Of a stretch of 17,303 bases of DNA, positions 6,136 through 12,898 are shown piece after piece. Each line of letters begins with the position of its first letter. The stretch's first letter is position 1. The stretch is taken from the NCBI GenBank assembly GCA_023397215.1, contig JAEWUG010000048.1, forward strand, positions 1 to 17,303, written 5' to 3'. The position numbers and the translations under genes were made by a program. The notes under the pieces are model-generated. The model ran no database searches, was not told the origin of the DNA, and saw nothing but the letters and a program-made list of their open reading frames with translations. The stretch is from Nanobdellota archaeon (GTDB taxonomy: Archaea > Nanobdellota > Nanobdellia > Pacearchaeales > GW2011-AR1).

Positions 6136-6540
6136 GATCAGTAGAGAATAGGCCACATTCTGTCAAAGTTTGTTTTAACAAACACTTTGTGCTAACATCT
6201 AACTAAGCCTAGGATTACACTAGTTGCATCAATCAGGTTGCTCGTTCCATCAATTCCATTGAAAACGTCTGTTTGCTTAAAATAAAAAAAGCATTATTTG
6301 TTACCAAATAAACTATTTTTACCCCAAACTTCATACTAATCAATGACTGTGTCGTTTCTATCTCAGAGCCCAACATCACTGCTGTCCTTTTTCAAGGATG
6401 ATTCTTGTTTTATCAAGCTTTATTAATAAATTAATAAAGGATGTGCAGACCTTCCTAAAGGATCTTAACCAATCATTTTACATTAGTTTTAAGTTTTCAC
6501 TTAAATTAAGATTCTTTGTTAGCTACTCTACTGATCTTAA
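6132..6540 (-). ncRNA. rnpB: RNase P RNA, archaeal type A
   Basis: About 409 nt on the minus strand, the RNA catalyst that removes tRNA 5' leaders. The ends form a perfect 15-bp P1 helix (6526-6540 with 6132-6146). P4 can be drawn from AGGTC-T-GCA (6452-6444) pairing with TGTGGCCT (6157-6150), with the universally conserved bulged U at 6447. The 3' block GACAGAATGTGGCCTATT is the classic conserved region V, and GGAAGGTCTGCACAT is region I. Specificity-domain hallmarks ACAGCAGTGATG, AGAAACGACA and GATGGAACGAGCAACC are present. Nearby C/D RNP genes and tRNAs fit an RNA-processing neighbourhood. The ends are inferred from P1; a TATA-like box at 6560-6567 predicts a start near 6540. Confidence 0.93.
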
Positions 6541-6559
6541 TAATTAAAAAGAATTTATG

Positions 6560-6567
6560 TTTTTAAG
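6560..6567 (-). promoter_or_regulatory. TATA-like box for RNase P RNA
   Basis: CTTAAAAA on the minus strand, centred about 24 nt before the predicted first base of P1 at 6540. It lies directly behind the stop codon of the preceding gene (6569). Confidence 0.45.
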
Positions 6568-6568
6568 T

Positions 6569-6757
6569 TTAATTATATTCTTTTTCTGACTTTTCTTTCA
6601 ATCTATTTTTTTCTTTATATTTTGCTCTTCTATGATCTTGAAGAATAATATGATCAAAATAAGCTTCATTAAAATCAGTTATTATATCACTATTTTTATA
6701 ATAATTATTTCTTATTGTGCCTGGTTGATAATATCTTGGTTTGAATTCACCATCCAT
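6569..6757 (-). CDS. Small hypothetical protein, 62 residues
   Basis: Short, highly charged protein. The N-terminal half has RYYQPGTIRNNYY and the C-terminal third is strongly basic (HRRAKYKEKNRLKEKSEKEYN), which suggests RNA or ribosome contact, but no family is recognised. Support for a real gene comes from a TATA-like box centred about 24 nt before ATG 6757, the same spacing as its neighbours, and from its place between the fibrillarin and RNase P RNA genes on the same strand with no competing frame. No membrane helix. Confidence is moderate because of its length. Confidence 0.55.
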   Translation of the reverse strand: MDGEFKPRYYQPGTIRNNYYKNSDIITDFNEAYFDHIILQDHRRAKYKEKNRLKEKSEKEYN

Positions 6758-6778
6758 ATTCTAAAAACCCAAAGTTAA

Positions 6779-6784
6779 TTTAAA
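6779..6784 (-). promoter_or_regulatory. TATA-like box for the 62-residue protein gene
   Basis: TTTAAA core within CTTTTAAATT on the minus strand, centred about 24 nt before ATG 6757. It supports this small gene being real. Confidence 0.4.
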
Positions 6785-6820
6785 AGAATAATTACAAAGA
6801 AACAATATAGATTAAACTAA

Positions 6821-7414
6821 CTACTTTTTCTTTAAGATAAAAAACCAATGAAATTTATGATAAGGTTCTAAGCTTGTTTCTTCAATAATCTCAAAAAAAT
6901 TAGTTAATTTTTCTTTTACTAGTTTATATGTATCATAAGAATCTACTTGAGAAATACTCTTAGTTTTTAAACTAAAAAAGATTTTACAATCATTATCTAT
7001 AAGTTTAGAAGCATTGATTAAAATTTCAACTTGATCAAAACTAGGAATATCTTGAAACAAAATATTTATTTTAGTATTTTTAAGTTTAGAATCAATATAA
7101 TCAATATTTCGAGCATCACAAAATAATGGAAAAATATTTTTTATCTTAATAGACTTTTTAATTAATTGAATTATCATTTTAGGAGATTTTTCAACAGAAA
7201 AAATAATCCCATTGGTATACTTTGAAATAAAACTAATTGTAGAACCACTTGAAGCTCCAAGATATAAAACATTATCATTCAAATTCAAATTAACATTCAA
7301 TCCTTTGTCATATGCAGCTTTCCATTTACTCTTTTCAGGAATCCATTTATGATACATTTTTAAAATAAAATTGCCCTCAGCACATCGCAATAAAGGTGTT
7401 TCATCATTGGGCAA
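6821..7414 (-). CDS. flpA: Fibrillarin-like rRNA/tRNA 2'-O-methyltransferase, N-terminally short
   Basis: Methylase subunit of the archaeal C/D box RNP, which 2'-O-methylates rRNA and tRNA with Nop5 and L7Ae. The SAM-binding motif is YLGASSGST (51-59), followed by FSVEKSP (72-78), CDARN (99-103), FQDIPSFDQVEILI (120-133), FSLKTKS (147-153) and LEPYHKFHW (182-190). The family catalytic tetrad K-D-K-H can be assigned to K30 (EKSKW), D122, K150 and H189. Typical archaeal proteins are about 225-230 residues; this frame gives 197 from TTG 7414, because TAA stands directly before that TTG. The next ATG (7357) would leave 178. The TTG start overlaps the nop5 stop by 11 nt, implying translational coupling; no separate TATA box or Shine-Dalgarno sequence is evident. 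The N-terminal strand domain is largely missing. Confidence 0.88.
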   Translation of the reverse strand: MPNDETPLLRCAEGNFILKMYHKWIPEKSKWKAAYDKGLNVNLNLNDNVLYLGASSGSTISFISKYTNGIIFSVEKSPKMIIQLIKKSIKIKNIFPLFCDARNIDYIDSKLKNTKINILFQDIPSFDQVEILINASKLIDNDCKIFFSLKTKSISQVDSYDTYKLVKEKLTNFFEIIEETSLEPYHKFHWFFILKKK

Positions 7415-8060
7415 TTATTTGATAATAATCTAATTTAATTGAAATAAAAAGTTTATTTGAAATTTGTCTTGCTGCTTTTCCTTTATTAGAACTCTCTTGA
7501 ATTTTTCTAGAAAGATATAATAAACCATATTTTGGTGAATTTGTTTTTTTACTCTTATGTCTAAATAATGCTTTTTCAGCACCTATTAATTGAATAGTTG
7601 AAGAAGGTAATTGTATTAACCTATCTACTCCTCCAACTGAACAAATTAACTTCGCAAAAATAAATGGTTCTACAATATCAGAAGAGTTTGGAAAATATTT
7701 CAAGATTAATCTTTTGATAATACCTAAAATTCTCCCTTTCATTACTTTACCATTAATCAATATAAAATCTTCTCTTAAATTTGAAAAAAGGACATTACAA
7801 AATAATTTTTCTTCATTGTCTAAGATTAAACCTTCATTACAAACAAAGTCATTTTTGAAAAAAGAATAAATCTCTTTTTTAGTAGAATCTTGGTAAGGAT
7901 TAATGAGATAATATAAATCTTTAATTCTACCAAACAAGCAAGAATTCTCATTTTTTTTCAAATCTTCTAAAACTCTTGTAAAAAATATAATAAGGTTATC
8001 CTTTAGTATACTTCTTTTAATTAAATTTTTTGCTTCAATAATAAATTCTTCTTGATTCAT
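7404..8060 (-). CDS. nop5: C/D box RNP core protein Nop5, strongly shortened
   Basis: 218 residues against about 370-420 in most archaea. The C-terminal NOP domain is convincing: FPNSSDIVEPFIFAKLICSVGGVDRLIQLPSSTIQLIGAEKALFRH (123-168), with the signature GAEKALFRH at 160-168, then SPKYGLLYLS (175-184) and KGKAARQISNKLFISIKLDYY (193-213). It recognises the L7Ae-C/D RNA complex. Residues 2-57 resemble the helical part ahead of the coiled coil (EEFIIEAKNL, KDNLIIFF, GRIKDLYYLINPY). The N-terminal alpha/beta domain that normally docks fibrillarin is absent, and the coiled coil between about 57 and 122 is roughly half usual length. A TATA-like box is centred about 24 nt before ATG 8060. Fibrillarin overlaps its 3' end. 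Confidence 0.87.
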   Translation of the reverse strand: MNQEEFIIEAKNLIKRSILKDNLIIFFTRVLEDLKKNENSCLFGRIKDLYYLINPYQDSTKKEIYSFFKNDFVCNEGLILDNEEKLFCNVLFSNLREDFILINGKVMKGRILGIIKRLILKYFPNSSDIVEPFIFAKLICSVGGVDRLIQLPSSTIQLIGAEKALFRHKSKKTNSPKYGLLYLSRKIQESSNKGKAARQISNKLFISIKLDYYQIIAQ

Positions 8061-8080
8061 AAAAATAAATAAGAATAATA

Positions 8081-8088
8081 GTTTAAAG
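8081..8088 (-). promoter_or_regulatory. TATA-like box for nop5-flpA
   Basis: CTTTAAAC on the minus strand, centred about 24 nt before ATG 8060, squeezed between nop5 and the DHH gene stop at 8091. Confidence 0.45.
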
Positions 8089-8090
8089 AT

Positions 8091-9683
8091 TTAATTAAAA
8101 ATAAATTTTTTTACTAAATCTAATACTTGATTTTTTGATTTTGGCAAAAATGAAATAGAACCTGCATTTTTATGTCCACCACCACTAACAAAAGCATCAG
8201 GGAGTTTATCATTTAAATAAATAATTAATTCATGAACTGAAAAATCGGCATTTGTTGTAGCTCTAAAAGTCATTGCAGTATTCATTACACCTATTGAAAC
8301 AAGTTTATCTAAATTTTTATTATATTGTAAATCATCATGTAATAAACCAACTGCTCTACCTGGTTTTGGAAAAAACCCAAATCCTGGAAATGATTCTTCT
8401 ATATGAATTAATTGAAGTGTTAAACCTTTTTTCATCTCAATAATTGCACTACTCTTTCCAATTAAAAGACCTTTTCTATCTAATTCTTTAATATAAGGAG
8501 ATAATAATTTTATTAATTCTTTTTGTTTATCTCTAGGTTCACCAAATAAAACTTCAATATATTCTCTTACTTCCATAAATCTTATCTTAGAAGAAACATA
8601 TTCAATAACAAGACTAATTTCATTAAGTAATTCTTTTGTATAACCTTCTTTTTCAGCAATTTTAAGATATTTATCAATAGATTCTGGATTTTCAATAAAA
8701 ATTCTGTCTGCTAAACCAGCAATTGCAGGTATTTGATTAATATTATTCACATTTTTATTAATAAATCTTGCAATTTCAGCACAAAGCATTCCTGCACTAA
8801 AACTAGAACCAGATTCACCAACTAAATAAGGATTAATATGAACTAAAACCTCCTCAGTTATTACATCTTTATTAAAAGCATGATGATCAATTACAATAAA
8901 ATCACAACCATGAACTTTTCCTTGTTTTATACCCATTAAATCTTCTTCTCCAGAACCATTATCTACAATAATTATTAAAGGCATTTTGTCAGAAAATTTT
9001 GCTACATTTCTTAAAGAGACAGCAGTATCTTTAATAGAGTCATCAATTTCATAAAAAGGGGCAGCACAAGGAGCTCTAGTAAAATATTCCCAAGCAGCTT
9101 TTGGATTTAAATGTTGCTTTTCAATAAGAGGTAAGATTGCTCTTTCTAATGAAAATCCAGCACAATATCCGTCGGTATCATTATGATGTCTTACAATAAT
9201 AGGTCTATTATTTAAAATTGCTAATCTTATTTCTAAAGCAGCTTTTAAAAACAAAGGTTTCAATTTATCCAATATTCTTGAGTTTATCAAGAAATCAACT
9301 TCTTCAACAGAAGCTCTTTTTCTTAATCTTTTATCTAATTCTTTTTTAAAAGATTCAGAATCTTTTTCTGTTTTAACAAAGATTTTAATTATTTCTCCTT
9401 CAATAGAACCATTAAATTCTTCTATTTGTACAATAGATTTAACACAATCACCTTCATTTACTTGAGAAAAAGCTCTAACACCAGGTGAAACAAATCCTTT
9501 CAAAGAAAGATTACCAGTTCCATCTGTTATTTCAAAAATAGTTGGACCACTAGTTTGAATAACTTTCTCTACAATACCATTTAAACAAACACTTTTTTTA
9601 AAATAACCAGAATTTATTTCTTGAATTAAAACTTCTTTTGAAAAAGAATTATTATGTTTATTATTTATACTTTTTTTTACCAT
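8091..9683 (-). CDS. OB-fold plus DHH/DHHA1 phosphoesterase (archaeal RecJ-like)
   Basis: 530 residues from ATG 9683. Domain order: basic N-terminus; an OB-fold nucleic-acid-binding domain at about 30-105 (VCLNGIVEKVIQTSGPTIFEITDGTGNLSLKGF); a linker helix; a DHH catalytic domain with HHNDTDG (166-172), IIIVDNG (237-243) and IDHHAF (265-270); then SGSSFSAGMLCAEIARF; and a DHHA1 domain with MNTAMTFRATTNADFSV and GGGHKNAGS (501-509). Metal-binding H/D residues of all motifs are present, so it should be an active Mn-dependent phosphoesterase, probably a single-strand exonuclease used in DNA or RNA turnover. It resembles the archaeal group COG1107 but without its Zn-finger part. A TTG 30 nt upstream (9713) opens the same frame but fits the promoter less well. 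It lies directly behind the 23S gene. Confidence 0.87.
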   Translation of the reverse strand: MVKKSINNKHNNSFSKEVLIQEINSGYFKKSVCLNGIVEKVIQTSGPTIFEITDGTGNLSLKGFVSPGVRAFSQVNEGDCVKSIVQIEEFNGSIEGEIIKIFVKTEKDSESFKKELDKRLRKRASVEEVDFLINSRILDKLKPLFLKAALEIRLAILNNRPIIVRHHNDTDGYCAGFSLERAILPLIEKQHLNPKAAWEYFTRAPCAAPFYEIDDSIKDTAVSLRNVAKFSDKMPLIIIVDNGSGEEDLMGIKQGKVHGCDFIVIDHHAFNKDVITEEVLVHINPYLVGESGSSFSAGMLCAEIARFINKNVNNINQIPAIAGLADRIFIENPESIDKYLKIAEKEGYTKELLNEISLVIEYVSSKIRFMEVREYIEVLFGEPRDKQKELIKLLSPYIKELDRKGLLIGKSSAIIEMKKGLTLQLIHIEESFPGFGFFPKPGRAVGLLHDDLQYNKNLDKLVSIGVMNTAMTFRATTNADFSVHELIIYLNDKLPDAFVSGGGHKNAGSISFLPKSKNQVLDLVKKFIFN

Positions 9684-9701
9684 TTTTAAGAATATAATCT
9701 T

Positions 9702-9709
9702 ATAATAAA
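9702..9709 (-). promoter_or_regulatory. TATA-like box for the DHH phosphoesterase gene
   Basis: TTTATTAT on the minus strand, centred about 22 nt before ATG 9683. It sits 8 nt downstream of the 3' arm of the 23S processing stem, so the upstream promoter element and that RNA stem overlap or abut. Confidence 0.4.
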
Positions 9710-9717
9710 TCAAAATA

Positions 9718-9738
9718 GAACAGTATAAAAAATCAATA
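9718..9738 (-). repeat. 3' arm of the 23S rRNA processing stem
   Basis: Complementary to 12598-12618: 17 bp perfect (9718-9734 with 12602-12618) plus four more pairs including one G-U, so 21 bp in the transcript. Flanking arms of this kind bring the 23S ends together for processing in archaea. An internal loop separates it from helix 1 (9747-9759 with 12576-12588). I could not draw a clean bulge-helix-bulge. Confidence 0.85.
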
Positions 9739-9746
9739 TGCCAACT

Positions 9747-12588
9747 AAAAAAAATTTAAAAATAAGGCTATTAGTAGTTGCATGCTGAATAAATCGCAAA
9801 AAGCTCAATACTTACACATCAACTCTATCAACGCAGTCTTTTACTGCGGCCTTAGTTGTTTCGTTTTGCGGCTCGCTTCGTGCTTAGATGCTTTCAGCAC
9901 TTATCGATTAGTGCGTAGCGGCCCAGCCTGCTCATAACAACTGGTAGACCAGAGGCACCGAATCCCCGTTCCTCTCGTACTAGAAGATCCTTCCACTCAA
10001 ACAACAACACGCCAAGTAGATATCATACAAACTGTCTCACGACGTTCTTAACCCAGCTAACGATCCCTTTTAATGCGTGAACTCCGACACCCTTGGATGC
10101 TTATGCACATCCAGGATAGGAAAAGCCGACAGCGATGTACCAAACCGCCCCGTCAATGTGAACTATCGGGGGCGACAAGCCTGTTATCCTTGAAGTACCT
10201 TTTCTGACATTTACTTGACCCATTAAAAGCCATAGTAAGTTCGTTAAGCCCAGCTTTCACTCCTGCTTTCTTTGCTTGTCAAAAAGCAGTCAGACAAACT
10301 TTTGCCTTTACACTCTACTCTAGATTTCCGACCTAGATGAGTTTGTCTTTGGGCCCCACAGATACATTTTCTGCGGGGTGCCGCCCCAGCCAAACTACCC
10401 GCCAACCGCTGTTCCAAAAAAGGTTAGTGGACTTACTAAAGATGGGTGGTGTTACACTTTTGCTCCGTTTAAGCCGAAACTTAAACATCGACGCTCCCAC
10501 CTACTCTAAGCATCCATAATAAATTCACAACGGCAGGTTGTAGTAAAGGTTTACAAGGTCTTCGCTTCCCACTTGGCGATACCGGCCTGTTCACCGGTGA
10601 GAGATTTCGGAAGCACCGAGTTAGGGACAGTGACAACATCGTTAAGCCGTTCATGCACGTCGCCATTCAGACGACAAGGCATTACGCTACCTTAAGAGCC
10701 TCATAGTTAGGCCCGCCGTTTGATGGGCTTTCCACCTATTGAAATAGATATTTAGACACCACCACTGGGCAGACTTCACCAAGCATACGTGTCCTTTCGG
10801 AACTGCGCTTAGCTATGTTTTTGGTAAACAGTCGTGCCATCCTTGTTACTGCGATCTACTCCCCCCTATAATGAATCATAGAAAAGAATAGACATCCCTT
10901 CTACCGAAGATACGGGACTATTTATGCCGAATTCCCTTAACTCGTTTAAACTTTCATGTCTTAGCCTTCTAAGCTAGGGTACCAGTGTAAGTTCTTGGTA
11001 CGGCTAAAAAACTTTCTATTTCTTAGACTTTTCACTGACTCTTGGAATCAACAGATGAAGAGACAATTCACTTGCTTCTCATGATTACCATCCACAAATT
11101 TCTTGTTCTCAATACCTCTCAGTATTCTATCTATCCGAAAGCAATTCTAAAAACTTAACAAAAATTTTCTAGTACAGGAATATTAACCTGTTATCCGTCG
11201 TCATATTCAGTTAAGATATGACTTAGGTGCCGACTAACCCTTGGTTATTTGATAGTGCCAAGGAAACCGTACCCTTTCGACATCTTCCGGTTCTAAGGAA
11301 GATTTGTTCCTACTCACACCAGGATAAGCATTACTAATCGCTCCAATCCAATTTACATTAAATCTTCTACGCAATTAGTACGCCTGCTTACTATAACATC
11401 TATCTAGATGCATCTAAAGTATCGGTGATTTGCTTATAGCCCCGTCCATTTTCGGCGCTTTTATTCTCAATAGGTGAGCTGTTACGCTTTCTTTAAAGGG
11501 TGGCGGCTTCTAGACCTACCTCCCTACTGTCTCAGAATAAAAACTACCTTCGTTACACTTAGCAAACACTTTGGGACCTTAACTCTAGGCTCCCTTGTTC
11601 GGGTTTCGTAATTGCGTCTTACACGCAATCGCTGTTTCCGGTACTACGCAGTTTACAGGTTCTGAGTTAGAAAGAATTCCGTAAGCTTTTGCCCCTGCAA
11701 ATTCTATCTGTAACTTTACCCCATAAACAAACTATACCGAACTATACCAAGGCATATTTCAGCAGGAACCAGCTATCGCCAGATTAGAGAGGCTTTTCAC
11801 CCCTACTCCCAAGTCATCCGAGTGCATGCACACAACAACGGTTCGGTCCTCCATTTCTCTTTCAAGAAACTTCAACCTGCTCAGGAGTAGATCATCTGGC
11901 TTCAGGTCTAATCCTTGTGACTAACGCGCTTTCACACTTGCTTTCGCTACGACTTCATTTTTTAATCTTGCCACAAAAATTAACTCCCTGGCCTGTTCTT
12001 CAAAACGTACGATACAACCCCAAAATGAGGCAGTATCACTCTTGTAACTGTTAGATTTCAAGTCTTTTAACCCTCTTGTGAGAGTACTTTTCAGCTTTCC
12101 CTCGCGGTACTAGTACGCTATCGGACTTAGATTACTATTTAGGGTTAGCAGTTAATTCTGCTATATTCAAGCACCTAATCCAAGATACTCTACTCTTTTA
12201 AAGTCAGACATATTAATTTAATCTACGGGACTATCACCCTCTAAGGTGTTTCTTTCCAGAAAACTTTAATTCATTAACTTAGTCTTTATACTTCACCACA
12301 TCTCTTAATTCGTTTCCAAACAAGATTCAGTTTGCCCTAATTCCTTTTCGCTCTCTGCTAATAAGGAAATCATTAATTATTTTCTTTTCCTACCGGTACT
12401 AAGATGTTTCAATTCCCGGTGTATCTCTACCTTTCGGTATATTCAGATGAATATGTTTCACATTCGGAGATCTTTGGTTCAATGGTCGCATGCACCTCGC
12501 CAAAGCATATCGCAGCTTGCCACGTCCTTCATCAAAATCTAAGCCAAGCTATCCTTCTAACAGCTTAAGTAGGATTTAAATCTTCTTT
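9747..12588 (-). rRNA. rrl: 23S ribosomal RNA
   Basis: About 2842 nt on the minus strand. Both ends are set from helix 1: 12576-12588 (AAAGAAGATTTAA) pairs with 9747-9759. The 5' part reads ATGAAGGACGTGGCAAGCTGCGATA; the 3' part has CTGCGTTGATAGAGTTGATG, ending near CTACTAATAGCC. The peptidyl-transferase and sarcin-ricin regions are recognisable; on the plus strand as printed they appear as ttcctctcgtactag (9970-9984) and cgacaagcctgttatcc (10173-10189). The region is much richer in G+C than the flanking genes. No intron or homing endonuclease frame is seen. No 5S gene follows; the DHH gene starts within about 65 nt. Confidence 0.97.
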
Positions 12589-12597
12589 ACTTGCCAG

Positions 12598-12618
12598 TAT
12601 CGATTTTTTATACTGTTC
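12598..12618 (-). repeat. 5' arm of the 23S rRNA processing stem
   Basis: Partner of 9718-9738, about 2.9 kb away, giving a 21-bp helix in the precursor that encloses the whole 23S rRNA. Nine unpaired bases separate it from helix 1 of the mature molecule. Confidence 0.85.
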
Positions 12619-12645
12619 TCATTGACTATAATTTTTGATCTCTTA

Positions 12646-12668
12646 ATTTTTTATCAAAGATAAAAAAT
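12646..12668 (-). repeat. Spacer hairpin 3 (10-bp perfect stem)
   Basis: ATTTTTTATC and GATAAAAAAT flank a 3-nt loop (12656-12658). Perfect 10-bp stem in the rRNA spacer transcript. Confidence 0.75.
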
Positions 12669-12685
12669 CTTTAGTCTCAAACTCC

Positions 12686-12707
12686 CCAAACAAAAAATTT
12701 TGCTTGG
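12686..12707 (-). repeat. Spacer hairpin 2 (10-bp stem)
   Basis: In the transcript CCAAGCAAAA pairs with TTTTGTTTGG around a 2-nt centre. The one non-Watson-Crick position is a G-U only when read on the transcribed (minus) strand, which supports function as RNA; the real loop is presumably a little larger. Confidence 0.7.
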
Positions 12708-12719
12708 TTCATCATTTTG

Positions 12720-12738
12720 TTTAGGTTTAAAACCTAAA
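12720..12738 (-). repeat. Spacer hairpin 1, abutting the 3' end of tRNA-Ala
   Basis: TTTAGGTT, a 3-nt loop, then AACCTAAA: an 8-bp perfect stem beginning at the base next to the tRNA-Ala discriminator. It would stack on the tRNA 3' end in the precursor. Confidence 0.75.
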
Positions 12739-12809
12739 TGGACCTGCCGTGAGTTGAACACGGGTCTCCTCGGTGCAAACGAGGTATTCTACCATTAGAC
12801 TACAGGCCC
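12739..12809 (-). tRNA. trnA: tRNA-Ala (anticodon TGC) in the 16S-23S spacer
   Basis: 71 nt on the minus strand. Acceptor GGGCCTG pairs with CAGGTCC and includes the G3-U70 pair that is the alanine identity element; the discriminator is A. The anticodon arm is CCTCG-TTTGCAC-CGAGG with TGC, and the T arm CCGTG-TTCAACT-CACGG. The D stem is weak: GTCT against GAAT leaves a C12-A23 mismatch. A spacer tRNA-Ala(UGC) is typical of many archaeal rRNA operons. No CCA encoded, no intron. Confidence 0.95.
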
Positions 12810-12849
12810 AAAACAATATGAAAATTAAACTTCATTTATTTATAAATTA

Positions 12850-12866
12850 AAGCTAGAATGGCCAGT
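12850..12866 (-). repeat. 3' arm of the 16S rRNA processing stem
   Basis: Two complementary blocks overlap here. 12850-12860 pairs with 14528-14538 (11 bp, extendable to about 14 with a G-U), and 12858-12866 pairs with 14493-14501 (9 bp). On the 5' side the matching blocks are split by 26 nt, so the three shared bases 12858-12860 can join only one helix at a time. Confidence 0.8.
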
Positions 12867-12898
12867 GATTATAATCGTTAAACTTAATTAAAATTTAT

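Larger units (their letters stand above)
12589..12738 (-). other. tRNA-Ala to 23S spacer with stacked hairpins
   Basis: Gene-free 150 nt between tRNA-Ala and 23S rRNA. In transcript order it holds three strong hairpins (12720-12738, 12686-12707, 12646-12668), then the 5' arm of the 23S processing stem (12598-12618). No open frame. It is presumably removed during rRNA maturation. Confidence 0.8.

Noticed and set aside
9683..9713. TTG start adding ten residues (MIYYKIIFLK) to the DHH protein
   Set aside because: A TATA-like box lies about 22 nt before ATG 9683 and within or after the longer start region; the ATG is preferred.
10337..10666. Two open frames (60 and 61 codons) inside the 23S region
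   Set aside because: They lie in conserved 23S rRNA and have compositions set by the rRNA; no promoter spacing or protein family.
9747..12588. Intron or homing endonuclease in 23S rRNA, as often found in archaea
   Set aside because: The length (about 2.84 kb) is normal and no LAGLIDADG-type frame is present.
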